From: Streptomyces sp. NRRL F-6131
GTDB taxonomy: Bacteria; Actinomycetota; Actinomycetes; Streptomycetales; Streptomycetaceae
NCBI GenBank assembly: GCA_000719695.1
Contig: JOHN01000053.1
Coordinates: 28,101 to 92,100 of the forward strand
Direction: 5' to 3'
DNA length: 64,000 bases
The notes under the pieces: model-generated
Databases searched by the model: none
What the model was told of the DNA's origin: nothing
What the model saw: the letters and a program-made list of their open reading frames with translations, nothing else
Part shown: positions 53,833 through 63,448 of the stretch, piece after piece
Layout of the letters: each line of letters begins with the position of its first letter
Position numbering within the stretch: position 1 is the first letter of the stretch
Translations under genes and position numbers: made by a program

Positions 53833-55107
53833 TCAGAACTCCAGCACCTCGCGGTCGAGCGGGTACTTCGACCGGTGCGGACCCTCGTACGGCGAGGGCG
53901 TGATCGGCAGGACGCCGGTCGGCTGCAGGCCCAGGTTGTCGTCCCAGATCCGGGGCTCGACCTGGCCGACGACCCGGAACTCCCGGAAGGTGAACGGCGG
54001 GCTGTCGGTCGGGAAGAACTCGGCCGTGGTCATCACCTGGAAGTGCAGGTGCGGGGTGGTGGAGTTGCCGCTGTTGCCGATCAGCCCGAGGGTCTGGCCC
54101 GGTTCGACGCAGTCGCCCTCCCGGACGCGGAGCGAACCGGGTTCCAGGTGGGCGTAGAGCAGGTACCGGCCCGGCGCGACCTCCACGGTGACGTGGTTGC
54201 CGACGGTGTCCTCGATCGGCGGGACCGGCGGCGTGACGGGCGGCGGGTTGTCCGGGACGCCGTCCTGGACCTCCACCACCCGGCCGCCGAGCGAGGCCAC
54301 GACCGGCTGGCGGTAGCTCAGGTAGCTGGTGAGCCGTGCGGGGTCGCCCTCCCAGCTCTGCCCCTGCTCGCCGACCTTGTACCAGTCGATCGCGAAGCGC
54401 TGCGGGACCCCGAAGCGGCCGTTGACCGGGCCGAGCCCGCGCCGGTGGTGGGTGTTGCCGCAGCACGACTCGCTGGCGTACCAGGCACCGGGCAGGACCG
54501 GCGGGGCCAGGTCCAGCGGCGCGGTGCGGCCGGTCGGGGTGGCCTGCACCGTCTCCTCGAACGGGGCGGGACCGGAGGGCGTCAGGATGGTGCCCACGAG
54601 GTGGTGGTCGAGGACCTCGGGCGCCGGCCGGCCGGGCTCGAGGATCAGGTCGAGCCAGATGATCCACTGCTGCGAGCCCTGGATCACCGTCGGCGTCGGC
54701 GGCGGGGGCGGCGGGGTGTAGCCGTCGGCGCCCGGCAGGGGGTCGCCCACCGGGTTGGCCGCCTCGGCCAGCGCCTGCCCGCTCAGCGAGCCGACGACCC
54801 GCCGGGAGTCGGCGTCGAGGACCTCGACGCGGTCGAGCCGCACCGGTGTGCTGCTGGACAGCGCGCTCGTGGCGAGCAGCTCGTACGAGAGGTGCGTCCT
54901 GCCGTCGGTGGCCTCGAACGGCGTCGGTTCGGTCATCACGGCCGCCGTCAACGGGGTGAACTGCGTGCCGGGCGCCAGCCGGACCGTGCCGGTCCCGTGC
55001 CCGGGGCCCGCCGAGGCCACCAGGGTGACGGCCGCGAGCGCGGTCGCGGCGAGCCCGCGTAGCAGCGGACCGCGGCACGTGCGGTTGCGAGGGTCGCGCT
55101 CTGCCAT
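53833..55107 (-). CDS. Secreted M23 family metallopeptidase
   Basis: 424 residues from ATG 55107. Signal peptide: basic RNRTCRGPLLRG then LAATALAAVTLVASAGPGHG. The C-terminal LytM region has HVTVEVAPGRYLLYAHLEPG, GQTLGLIGNSGNS and the HLHFQV zinc motif. The expected first zinc site (HxxxD) reads RFAIDWYK, with Arg in place of His. A long N-terminal beta domain and a poly-Pro loop (YTPPPPPPTPT) precede it. Probably acts on cell wall peptides, or is a non-peptidase LytM. Confidence 0.8.
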   Translation of the reverse strand: MAERDPRNRTCRGPLLRGLAATALAAVTLVASAGPGHGTGTVRLAPGTQFTPLTAAVMTEPTPFEATDGRTHLSYELLATSALSSSTPVRLDRVEVLDADSRRVVGSLSGQALAEAANPVGDPLPGADGYTPPPPPPTPTVIQGSQQWIIWLDLILEPGRPAPEVLDHHLVGTILTPSGPAPFEETVQATPTGRTAPLDLAPPVLPGAWYASESCCGNTHHRRGLGPVNGRFGVPQRFAIDWYKVGEQGQSWEGDPARLTSYLSYRQPVVASLGGRVVEVQDGVPDNPPPVTPPVPPIEDTVGNHVTVEVAPGRYLLYAHLEPGSLRVREGDCVEPGQTLGLIGNSGNSTTPHLHFQVMTTAEFFPTDSPPFTFREFRVVGQVEPRIWDDNLGLQPTGVLPITPSPYEGPHRSKYPLDREVLEF

Positions 55108-55352
55108 GGTGCTCTTCCGTTCGTCGGGTCCGGGGCCGCGAAGGACACCGGTACGCCCCGCCCGCCGAGGCGCAGGCCCATGTAACCCGGCGGCACTCCG
55201 CTTCGGGCCGAGGCCGCCGCGGTGGGACGCCGAACTGCACCCGTCCAGCCGCAAGCCCCGACCCTCCCGGGGCCGGGACCGCCGGCCCCGTGTCCGGATG
55301 TGACAGGGAATCGTCATTGCCGACACCCGGCGGGGCCACCGAGGATGGGGGC

Positions 55353-56345
55353 ATGCCCACTCCGCACCGGGTCGTCATCGCGGTCTTCCCCGATGTCGAC
55401 CTCCTCGACGTCACGGGCCCGGCCGAGGTGTTCGCGCTGGCCAACCGGGAGACCGACGGCCGCGCGGGCTACCGGGTCCTCCTCGCCGGACCGGCCGCCG
55501 GCGCCGTCCGGACCTCGGCCGGGGTGCGGCTGTTCGCCGACCTCTCGTTCGCCGAGGTGGGGGCGGACGTGGACACGCTGCTGGTCCCGGGCGCGGTCGA
55601 GCTGACCGGGCACGGGCCGGTGGCCAAGGTCGACGAGACGGTGGTCGACTGGGTGCGGGACACCGCACCGCACGCCCGCCGGGTCGCCTCGGTCTGCGTG
55701 GGCGCGCACGTCCTGGCGGCCGCCGGCCTGCTGGACGGGCGGACGGCCACCACCCACTGGTCGACGGCCGCGCAGCTCGCCGCCGACCATCCGGAGGTGA
55801 CGGTCGACCCCGACCCGATCTTCGTCCGCAGCGACCGCGGCCGGCTGTGGACCGGGGCCGGGATCAGCGCCTGCCTGGACCTCGCGCTCGCCCTGGTCGC
55901 CGAGGACCAGGGCGAGCGGACCGCGCTGGCGGTGGCCCGGCAGCTGGTGATGTACCTCAAGCGGCAGGGCGGGCAGAGCCAGTTCTCCGTCCCGCTGAGC
56001 CACCCGGCCACCGAGCGCCGCGACATCGACGACCTGCTCCGGTGGATCGGCGACCACCTCGACGGCGAGCTCTCCACGGCGGCGCTGGCCGCCCGGATGT
56101 GCCTCAGCGAGCGGCACTTCGCCCGCGTCTTCACCCAGGAGACCGGCACCGGACCGGCCGGCTACGTCGAGGCGGCCCGGGTGGAGGCGGCGCGGCGCCT
56201 GCTGGAGACCACCGACCGGCCGCTCGACCAGGTCGCGGCCGCCGCCGGGCTCGGCTCCGCGGAGACCCTCCACCGGGCCTTCCGCCGCCGGCTCGCCACC
56301 ACGCCGGCCGCGTACCGCCGGCGCTTCCGCACCCCGTCCGCCTGA
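55353..56345 (+). CDS. GlxA family AraC-type transcriptional regulator
   Basis: 330 residues from ATG 55353 (GAGGATGGGGG upstream). N-terminal DJ-1/PfpI domain (VVIAVFPDVDLLDVTGPAEV, ASVCVGAHVLAAAGLLDG) and C-terminal double helix-turn-helix (LSTAALAARMCLSERHFARV, TPAAYRRRF). It reads toward an isochorismatase-like hydrolase 139 bases downstream, which it may control. Confidence 0.88.
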   Translation: MPTPHRVVIAVFPDVDLLDVTGPAEVFALANRETDGRAGYRVLLAGPAAGAVRTSAGVRLFADLSFAEVGADVDTLLVPGAVELTGHGPVAKVDETVVDWVRDTAPHARRVASVCVGAHVLAAAGLLDGRTATTHWSTAAQLAADHPEVTVDPDPIFVRSDRGRLWTGAGISACLDLALALVAEDQGERTALAVARQLVMYLKRQGGQSQFSVPLSHPATERRDIDDLLRWIGDHLDGELSTAALAARMCLSERHFARVFTQETGTGPAGYVEAARVEAARRLLETTDRPLDQVAAAAGLGSAETLHRAFRRRLATTPAAYRRRFRTPSA

Positions 56346-56484
56346 CGGCGGCGCCTCCCCGACTCCCCCGTCCGCGCCACGCCCTGCTCGACCCTGCCCA
56401 AGAGCTGCCCAGAAGCTGTCCGGAACTCCCTGACCTTCCTGACCTTCCTGACCTCCCGCACGAACATCCCCGAAAGGCACCCTC

Positions 56485-57108
56485 GTGACCACGCACGCCC
56501 CGGCCACTCCCCTGCGCCACGTGATCGGCCTGGACGACCGGCTGCCCCGGCTGGCCGACGCCGCCCTCCTCATGATCGACTTCCAGAACACCTACCGCAC
56601 CGGCGTGATGGCCCTGGACGGCGCCGAGGAGGCCCTCGCCGCCGGCGCCGACCTCCTGCGCCGGGCCCGCGCGGCGGGCGCCCCGGTGATCCACATCGTC
56701 AACGACGGCGGCCCGGACACCCCGTACGACATCCGCTCCCGCATCGGCGCCATCAGCGACGAGGTCGCGCCCGGCATCGGCGAACCGGTCGTCGTCAAGA
56801 CCTTCCCCGACGCCTTCCACGCCACCGACCTCGCGCCGACCCTCACCCGTCTCGGCTTCGGCCCGGAGAGCGGCAAGGACCTCGTCCTGGCGGGCTTCAT
56901 GACCCATATGTGCGTCACTTTCACCGCCCAGGGCGCCTTCCGCCTCGGCTACCGCCCCACCGTCGTCGCCTCGGCCACCGCCACCCGCCCCCTCGCCGCC
57001 CCCGACGGCACCGTCGTCCCCGCCGCCACCCTCCAGTCCGCCGCCCTCACCACCGTCACCGACCTCTTCGGCCTGGTCGCCCCCACCCCGGAGGCCCTCC
57101 CCGCCTGA
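56485..57108 (+). CDS. Isochorismatase family cysteine hydrolase
   Basis: 207 residues from GTG 56485. Catalytic Asp in ALLMIDFQNTY, Lys in VVVKTFPDAFHAT and Cys in GFMTHMCVTFTAQGA. This family hydrolyses N-carbamoyl or amide bonds or isochorismate; the pairing with a GlxA-type regulator is common and the substrate unknown. Confidence 0.88.
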   Translation: MTTHAPATPLRHVIGLDDRLPRLADAALLMIDFQNTYRTGVMALDGAEEALAAGADLLRRARAAGAPVIHIVNDGGPDTPYDIRSRIGAISDEVAPGIGEPVVVKTFPDAFHATDLAPTLTRLGFGPESGKDLVLAGFMTHMCVTFTAQGAFRLGYRPTVVASATATRPLAAPDGTVVPAATLQSAALTTVTDLFGLVAPTPEALPA

Positions 57109-57118
57109 TCCCCGGACG

Positions 57119-57160
57119 ACGTCGGTGGGCCCGCACCGTACGGTGCGGGCCCACCGACGT
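57119..57160. terminator. 42-bp perfect palindrome terminator
   Basis: The two halves of 57119-57160 are exact reverse complements (arm start ACGTCGGTGGGCCCGCACCG), giving a stem of at least 19 bp. It follows the hydrolase stop by 10 bases. Confidence 0.85.
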
Positions 57161-57456
57161 GCCGGCGTTCACCGGAGTCAGGTCCCACGACGGCGGCGCG
57201 GGGGCGGGGGTGACCCGGGCGGCTCGTCCGGTGCCGTCGCCGGGGGTGCGGCGGGCCGCCCCGGTCGGGCCGCCGCGCCCCCGGCGGACGTCGTCACTCC
57301 GCGACGAAGGTGTTGCCGCTCCACTCCCGTCCTGGCCGGCCCGCTGCCCGGCGAGCGGCCTGCCCGGACACGACGGAGGCCCGCACGGGCGGGCGCTCCC
57401 CGGAGATCGCTCCCGGGGGCGCGCCCGACCGGGCGGGCCCGACTGCCGGCCCCCCG
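57161..57456. other. Intergenic region, no gene supported
   Basis: 296 bases between a terminator and the end of the convergent C15-like gene. Open frames here are short and lack ribosome sites. I see no repeat or RNA element. Confidence 0.5.
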
Positions 57457-58725
57457 TCAGCCCGCGGTGTGCCGCAGGATGTCGAGGACCTCGCCGGTGA
57501 TCGCCGCCTCGTTGCGTTCGAAAGCCGGACCGGTCAGCAGCTCGGGCTGGGCCGGGAGGCCGTCGAGCACCGGGGTGTGCAGGTGGCCGCCCGGCAGCTG
57601 CGGGGCGAGCTCCAGGCGCAGCCGGTTGGTGCGGTAGGCGACCTCGTTGGAGAGGTAGCCCCCGCCGCCGCCGGCGACCGCCCGCGAACCGGGGGTCGGG
57701 CCGTCCTCCCGGTCGACCGGGCCGTTCTCCCCGGCGGGGATCTCGGTGACGGTGGTGTTCAGCAGGACCGGGTACGGCTGCTGCACGGCGGTCATCGGCC
57801 CGGTGGGCAGGCTGGTGGCGATGAACTCCGCGCCGGGACCGAGTCCGGGCGCGGTGACCGGGTGCTCGCGGGTGCCGCCGGAGAGCGCGCCTGCGTTGTC
57901 GGGGTAGGGGTCGGCGGAGCGGGCCCGGCCGGCCCACGCCTCCAGGGTGAACAGCCCGGGGTAGCCCTGGCTGATGGTGGTGATGAGGTCCGCGGCGCGG
58001 GGGCCGGGGGCCAGCCGCGGGGCGTAGGCCCGCTCGACGATGCCGCGGTCGAAGTCGCCGTAGCGGACCGGGAACAGCACCGAGCGGACCTCGGCCGGCG
58101 TGCCGTCGGCCAGGGTGATCCGGCGGCCGTCCAGTTGCAGGGCCGCCGAGCCCGAGGGGTTGGCGCGGCGCGGCTCGGCGTCCAGGCCGAAGGGGTCGAA
58201 GCCGCTGACGAAGATCCTTCGGACCCCGGGGCGTCCGCTGAACCCGCCGTCCGTCAGCCCGCGCGACGCGTCCTCGAAGCGCTGTCGCAGGGCGGCCCGG
58301 TCGACGGTGAAGTCCGGCTGCCAGCGCGCCAGCCGGACGGTCATGGCGACCCTGGTCCAGTACAGCGGCCGGTCGTCGGCGGCCGGCAGGTCGCCGCCGG
58401 GGCGGCGCCCCTGGGCGCGGTCCACGCCGGCCCGCCAGAGCGCCTCGCCCCAAGCGTCGACCAGCCGGCCGGCCTCGGCGGCGGTGCGGGCGGTGCAGAG
58501 GGCGGCGGGGAAGCGGCGGACGAACTCGCCGAAGCCCGCGCGTTCGGTCAGGGCGGCGGTCCGCGGGTCGGCGGTGCGCGCCTGTTCCCGGTCGAGCGGC
58601 GCGGACTCGACGGTCCGACAGGAGGGGCCGGCCGCCTGGGCGGTGGCGGCGGCGGGGAGGATCGAGGCGGCGAGAGTGCCGATGAGGGTCGCGGCGAGCG
58701 CGATCCGGCGCCTGACGGTCGTCAT
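57457..58725 (-). CDS. Secreted pyroglutamyl-peptidase-like (C15) protein, Cys replaced by Ser
   Basis: 422 residues from ATG 58725. Signal peptide (TTVRRRIALAATLIGTLAAS...ATAQA). A helical N-terminal domain to about 165 precedes the C15-like domain: IFVSGFDPFGLDAEPRRANP, VLFPVRYGDFDRGIVE, and GGGGYLSNEVAYRTNRL, where family members have a catalytic Cys before Asn but Ser359 is found here. The late His (GHLHTPVL, His383) is kept. It may be inactive, use Ser, or bind rather than cut. Confidence 0.78.
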   Translation of the reverse strand: MTTVRRRIALAATLIGTLAASILPAAATAQAAGPSCRTVESAPLDREQARTADPRTAALTERAGFGEFVRRFPAALCTARTAAEAGRLVDAWGEALWRAGVDRAQGRRPGGDLPAADDRPLYWTRVAMTVRLARWQPDFTVDRAALRQRFEDASRGLTDGGFSGRPGVRRIFVSGFDPFGLDAEPRRANPSGSAALQLDGRRITLADGTPAEVRSVLFPVRYGDFDRGIVERAYAPRLAPGPRAADLITTISQGYPGLFTLEAWAGRARSADPYPDNAGALSGGTREHPVTAPGLGPGAEFIATSLPTGPMTAVQQPYPVLLNTTVTEIPAGENGPVDREDGPTPGSRAVAGGGGGYLSNEVAYRTNRLRLELAPQLPGGHLHTPVLDGLPAQPELLTGPAFERNEAAITGEVLDILRHTAG

Positions 58726-58907
58726 GGCGTGGACATTACAGATACGCCTCCGCCTCCACCAGAGCGCCTTGAAACCGACACGCACAGTGACATCTCCCCG
58801 GTGGCGAACCCGGAGATCCACGACAGAACCGGCTCCCAACCCCCTGGCGAGTCACGCGCCGTAGCGGTTTACTGGGAGTGAGCAGGGCAGAAGAGGGAGG
58901 CCCGGCG

Positions 58908-59519
58908 ATGGAATGTCCCCACCCACCCGGATTCCACGCTGAGGTCCGCGAGCACTACGCGGCCACCGGCGCCGAAGTGGCCCGACTGCTGCGCTCGGTC
59001 TCCGAGGACCTCTGGACAGCGCCCACCCCGTGCCGCGACTGGGACGTGCGCGCACTGGTGAACCACCTGGCCGCGCAGCACCTGTGGGTCTGCCAGGCGA
59101 TCGCCGGCTACACCCCGGAGCAGATCGGCCATCGTTTCGAGGGCGACGTCCTCTGCCGCAATCCGCAGGGTGTCTGGGCAATGGCGGTGCGCAGCGCGCA
59201 ACGCGCCCTCTACCGGCCCGGCGCCCCCGACCTCCTGGTGCACCTCACCTACGGGGTGCGGGACGCCGGCGGGTACGCCCGCGAACTGGTCGCCGAGACC
59301 GTCGTCCACGGCTGGGACCTCTCCCGGGCCCTCGGCGAGCACGGCCGACTGCCGGCGGGCTCCGCCCGGTACGCGCTCGCGGAGTTCCGCGGCTACCGCG
59401 ACCTGACGGGGACCGGCCGCTTCGACCCGCCGTTCACCGCGCCGCCGGGCGCGGACGCCGAGGACCAGCTCCTGGCCCTCACCGGCCGCGACCCGGCGTG
59501 GTCCGCGGACCGCATCTGA
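58908..59519 (+). CDS. TIGR03086/DinB-like metal-binding protein
   Basis: 203 residues from ATG 58908 with GAGGGAGG upstream. Four-helix DinB-type layout with LWTAPTPCRDWDVRALVNHLAAQ near 40-60 and AETVVHGWDLSRALG near 140, giving the His/Glu/His metal site of mycothiol-dependent enzymes (maleylpyruvate isomerase N-domain family). Possible thiol transferase; partner and substrate unknown. It is far from the gentisate operon. Confidence 0.82.
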   Translation: MECPHPPGFHAEVREHYAATGAEVARLLRSVSEDLWTAPTPCRDWDVRALVNHLAAQHLWVCQAIAGYTPEQIGHRFEGDVLCRNPQGVWAMAVRSAQRALYRPGAPDLLVHLTYGVRDAGGYARELVAETVVHGWDLSRALGEHGRLPAGSARYALAEFRGYRDLTGTGRFDPPFTAPPGADAEDQLLALTGRDPAWSADRI

Positions 59520-59713
59520 CGACACCGCCACGACCGCCCGCACCGTGCCCGTTCCGCCCCTCGCGGCGGTCCCCCGCTCCCCGTCGACCCAGCGCTCGGC
59601 CGTCCGGCGCGCCGGTCCCGCGCGGGCCCGTGCCTGCCCCCGGCCGGAAGCGCTGATCGCCGTACCGTGCGCGACTGTTCCGCTGCCGCCGGACCGTGGC
59701 GTACCGTGACCGC

Positions 59714-61315
59714 ATGACCACGAACGCGTCCTCGCGGTACGACGCCGTGATCGTCGGCGGCGGGCACAACGGACTGGTGGCGGCCGCGTACCTCGCGCGG
59801 GCCGGGCGGCGGGTGCTGGTGCTCGAACGGCTGGCGCGGACGGGTGGGGCGGCGGTCTCCGCCCTCGCGTTCCCGGGCGTCGAGGCCCGGCTGTCCCGGT
59901 ACTCCTACCTGGTCAGCCTGCTGCCGAGGAAGGTCGTCCGGGACCTCGGGCTGCGGCTGGAGCTGCGGCGGCGCCGGATCTCCTCCTACACCCCCGCCGT
60001 CCGCGACGGGAAGCCCACCGGCCTGCTGGTGGACGCGGGCGACACCGCCCGCACCCGGGAGTCGTTCCGGGCGCTGACCGGCGCGGACCGGGAGTGGCGG
60101 GCCTGGCAGGAGTTCCAGGCGACGACCGGGCGGCTCGCCGAACGGGTCTTCCCCACGCTCACCGAGCCGCTGCCGTCCCGGGCCGAACTGCGCCGACGGG
60201 TCGACGACGAGGCCGCCTGGGCGGCGCTGTTCGAGCGCCCGCTCGGCGAGACGATCGAGCGGACCTTCGCCGACGACCTGGTGCGCGGCGTGGTCCTGAC
60301 CGACGCCCTGATCGGCACCTTCACCCACGCCCACGACCCCGGGCTCCGGCAGAACCGCTGCTTCCTCTACCACGTGATCGGCAACGGCACGGGCGACTGG
60401 GACGTCCCGGTCGGCGGGATGGGCGCGGTCACGGACGCGCTGGCCGGGGCCGCCCTGGCGGCCGGCGCCGAGATCCGCACCGGTCACGAGGTCACCGCGA
60501 TCGCGACCGACGGCCGCGGCGACGCCGAGGTGTCGTACCGGCACGCGGACGGCGAGGCGACGGTGGCGGCGCGGCGGGTGCTGGTGAACGCCGCGCCGGC
60601 GACCCTGGCCCGGCTGCTCGGCACCGACCCGGGGCCCGCGCCCGAGGGCGCCCAGCTGAAGGTCAACATGGTGCTGCGCCGTCTGCCGCGGCTGCGCGAC
60701 CCCGTCGCCGACCCGCGCGACGCCTTCGCCGGGACCTTCCACATCGCCGAGGGCTACCGGCAGCTGGAGACGGCGTACGCCGAGGCGCGCGCGGGCCGGA
60801 TCCCCTCGGCGCCGCCGTCCGAGATCTACTGCCACACCCTCACCGACCCGTCGATCCTCGGACCGGAGGCCGTCCGGCAGGGGCTCCAGACGCTGACCCT
60901 GTTCGGCCTGCACCTGCCCGCCCGGCTGTTCGGCGACCCGGCGGCCAAGGAGCGTGCCCTGGCCGCGAGCCTGGCGCAGCTGGACGCGGTGCTGGCCGAG
61001 CCGATCGCCGACTGCCTGGCGGTCGACGCGGAGGGCCGGCCCTGCGTGGAGGCGCGGACGCCGCCGGAGCTGGAGCGGGAACTCGGCCTGCCGGGCGGCC
61101 ACATCTTCCACCGCGACCTCGCCTTCCCGTTCGCGGCGGAGGACGACGGCGCGGGCCCGGACGGGAGCTCCGCCGCGCGCTGGGGCGTGGCGACGGCCCG
61201 TCCGAACGTGTTGCTGTGCGGCGCGGGCGCCGTCCGCGGCGGCGGCGTCAGCGGCATCCCGGGGCACAATGCGGCGCAGGCCGCCCTGGCGGACCTGGCC
61301 CGCACCGGCCGTTAG
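59714..61315 (+). CDS. Phytoene-desaturase-type FAD oxidoreductase
   Basis: 533 residues. N-terminal FAD fold DAVIVGGGHNGLVAAAYLAR, ERLARTGGAAVSA, substrate-domain segments DALIGTFTHAHDPGLRQN and VPVGGMGAVTDALA, and C-terminal LLCGAGAVRGGGVSGIPGHNAAQA. Resembles the CrtI/pyridine nucleotide-disulphide oxidoreductase-like family (PYROXD2 type) present in many actinobacteria. No carotenoid genes adjoin it, so a carotenoid role is not supported. Confidence 0.85.
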   Translation: MTTNASSRYDAVIVGGGHNGLVAAAYLARAGRRVLVLERLARTGGAAVSALAFPGVEARLSRYSYLVSLLPRKVVRDLGLRLELRRRRISSYTPAVRDGKPTGLLVDAGDTARTRESFRALTGADREWRAWQEFQATTGRLAERVFPTLTEPLPSRAELRRRVDDEAAWAALFERPLGETIERTFADDLVRGVVLTDALIGTFTHAHDPGLRQNRCFLYHVIGNGTGDWDVPVGGMGAVTDALAGAALAAGAEIRTGHEVTAIATDGRGDAEVSYRHADGEATVAARRVLVNAAPATLARLLGTDPGPAPEGAQLKVNMVLRRLPRLRDPVADPRDAFAGTFHIAEGYRQLETAYAEARAGRIPSAPPSEIYCHTLTDPSILGPEAVRQGLQTLTLFGLHLPARLFGDPAAKERALAASLAQLDAVLAEPIADCLAVDAEGRPCVEARTPPELERELGLPGGHIFHRDLAFPFAAEDDGAGPDGSSAARWGVATARPNVLLCGAGAVRGGGVSGIPGHNAAQAALADLARTGR

Positions 61316-61482
61316 GCGGGTCAGGCGCGGGGGCGCCGACCCCGCCCCGGGGTCAGGCTCGGGCGCGCACCCGGGCGCCGGGGCCGTTGCAGCCCCCGGC
61401 CGCCGTGCTGCCCACGCCGACCTGATGGGACTTTCAGCCGGTGGGGGCACCGCCGCACGGCGCCCCGGTAAGGTGGTCGATC

Positions 61483-62061
61483 GTGGCCAGTCGTAAAACG
61501 TCGATCATGGAAGCTGCCGCGCGGGTGATCGCCCGGCGCGGGGTGCGCGGGCTGCGGGTGGAGGAGCTCGCGGCGGAGGCCGGTGTGTCCACCGCGCTGA
61601 TCTACTACCACTTCAAGGACCGCACGGGGATCCTCCGGCAGACGCTGGAGTTCATCAACGACCGCGCGGAGCGTTACACGACCGAGCGCGACCCGGACGC
61701 CCCGCCGCCGACCGCCCGCGAGGAGCTGGAGCAGACGCTTCTGCTCGAGCTCCAGGAGACCGTCGAGGTCCGGGAGAACAGCACCGCCTGGGGCGAGCTG
61801 CGGGCGAGCGCGGTGTTCGACGACACCCTGCGCGAGGACCTGGCGCGGGCGACCCGGATCTGGGTCCAGGAGATCGCCGAACTGCTCGGGGCGGTGCAGC
61901 CGATGTCCTCGGCGGTCGCACTGGCCGGTGCGGCCGAGCGACTGACCGCGCTGCTGGAGGGCCTGAGCACCCGCTGGCTCAGCGGCAGCCTGCCGCTGGC
62001 GCACGCCCGGACGCTGATGAGCGAGGCGATCGACACCGAGGTGGCCCGGCTCGGCTCCTGA
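61483..62061 (+). CDS. TetR family regulator
   Basis: 192 residues from GTG 61483 with AAGGTGG upstream. N-terminal helix-turn-helix: RKTSIMEAAARVIARRGVRG, LAAEAGVSTALIYYHFKD. Ligand domain helical. The next gene is agmatine deiminase and the spacer holds a perfect palindrome, so it probably represses agmatine/polyamine catabolism. Confidence 0.87.
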   Translation: MASRKTSIMEAAARVIARRGVRGLRVEELAAEAGVSTALIYYHFKDRTGILRQTLEFINDRAERYTTERDPDAPPPTAREELEQTLLLELQETVEVRENSTAWGELRASAVFDDTLREDLARATRIWVQEIAELLGAVQPMSSAVALAGAAERLTALLEGLSTRWLSGSLPLAHARTLMSEAIDTEVARLGS

Positions 62062-62156
62062 GCGGAGCCGCCGACCCGGGCATCCGCCGACACCCCCCCG
62101 GGTCGTCACGCTCCGCGAGCTGCCTAGCCTCCTGCGTGATGGCACGCCGAAAAGTT

Positions 62157-62174
62157 TGACTGATTTTTCAGTCA
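62157..62174. promoter_or_regulatory. Palindromic operator before agmatine deiminase
   Basis: TGACTGA (62157-62163), TTTT, TCAGTCA (62168-62174): perfect 7-bp arms in an AT-rich island, overlapping a TTGACT -35-like hexamer (62156-62161). About 150 bases before the aguA start. The rest of the 261-base spacer shows no gene. Confidence 0.65.
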
Positions 62175-62322
62175 GTGCGACGCTGAGCCGGCAGGCGGGG
62201 CGCTGCCGCCGGCCCGTTCCCGTGGTGCGCCGGTGCGTGACGACGCGAAGAGTGGACCCGGTGACCCCGTGCCCCCTGGCCCCGTGCACCCCCCGGCACC
62301 GCCGCACGATCGGAGAACCCTG

Positions 62323-63360
62323 ATGACCCGCTACCACCACGACCGCTCCGCCGAGGACTTCCCCCGGGTGCCGGCGGACGACGTCCCGCACGCGCGGACC
62401 TGGATGTCCTGGCCGTCCCGGCGGGGCGTGTGGGGGCTGCGTCTGGGCGGGGTCCAGGAGGACATCGCCCTGATCGCCCGCACGATCGCCGAGTTCGAGC
62501 CGGTGGTGATGTGCGCCCCCGACGACTGGACTGCGGGCAAGGCCCGGGACCGGTGCGGCTCCGGGGTGGAAGTGATCACCGCGATCCCCACCGACGACCT
62601 CTGGATGCGCGACACCGCGCCGGTGTTCCGCCGGGACGGTCACGGCGGCCTGGACGCCGTGATCCTCAACTTCAACGGCTGGGGCGACAAGCAGGTCCAC
62701 TACGACGACGCGCTGGTCGCCGAGCGCCTCGCCACCCGGCGCGGCCTGCGCCACACCTACGCGGACTTCGTCGGCGAGGGCGGCGCGATCGAGACCGACG
62801 GCGACGGCACGGTGATGGCCACCGAGAGCAGCCTGGTCAACAAGAACCGCAACCGCGGCATGAGCCGCGACGAGATCGAGGACGCGGTGCTGGACGCCTA
62901 CGGCGCCGACACCATGATCTGGCTGCCCGGCATCAAGGGCCAGGACATCACCGACGACCACGTGGACGTCACCTCCCGCTTCGTCCGCCCCGGTGTGGTG
63001 ATGGTCCAGCTGCCGCCCGCCGACCGCACCGACGCCTGGGCCGAGGACGCCCGCGAGCAGTTCGCGATCCTCTCCGCCGCGACCGACGCGCGGGGCCGCC
63101 GGCTGCAGGTCGTCCCGGTGCACGGGCCGGACACCGTCCGCTCCCGCAGCTCCAAGTTCGTCGACTCCTACCTCAACTTCCACGTCGTCAACGGCGGTGT
63201 CATCACCGCCCAGTTCGGCGACGCGTACAAGGACGCCGCCGCGAAGGAGGCGCTCGCCGCCGCCTACCCCGGCCGCGAGGTGGTGCAGATCGACGTCGAC
63301 CGTCTGATGGCCGGGGGCGGCGGCATCCACTGCTCGACCATGCACGAGCCGCTGCCCTGA
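62323..63360 (+). CDS. aguA: Agmatine deiminase
   Basis: 345 residues, ATG with GGAGAA upstream. PPAD family features: ARTWMSWPSRRGVWG, DDLWMRDTAPVF, NFNGWGDKQ, FVGEGGAIETDGDGT, DDHVDVTSRFV and the catalytic Cys in GGGGIHCSTMHEP. Hydrolyses agmatine to N-carbamoylputrescine and ammonia in the cytosol. A second copy follows 88 bases downstream. Confidence 0.92.
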   Translation: MTRYHHDRSAEDFPRVPADDVPHARTWMSWPSRRGVWGLRLGGVQEDIALIARTIAEFEPVVMCAPDDWTAGKARDRCGSGVEVITAIPTDDLWMRDTAPVFRRDGHGGLDAVILNFNGWGDKQVHYDDALVAERLATRRGLRHTYADFVGEGGAIETDGDGTVMATESSLVNKNRNRGMSRDEIEDAVLDAYGADTMIWLPGIKGQDITDDHVDVTSRFVRPGVVMVQLPPADRTDAWAEDAREQFAILSAATDARGRRLQVVPVHGPDTVRSRSSKFVDSYLNFHVVNGGVITAQFGDAYKDAAAKEALAAAYPGREVVQIDVDRLMAGGGGIHCSTMHEPLP

Positions 63361-63448
63361 CCACCCGGCCGCGCCGGCAGCACCCCGCCCCCAGCACCTC
63401 CGCTCCCGCAGCACCCCCACCGATCCCGACCCCAGCCGGAGTACCCGT

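Noticed and set aside
59714..61315. Carotenoid biosynthesis gene (crtI)
   Set aside because: No phytoene synthase or cyclase nearby; the sequence fits the broader FAD oxidoreductase family.
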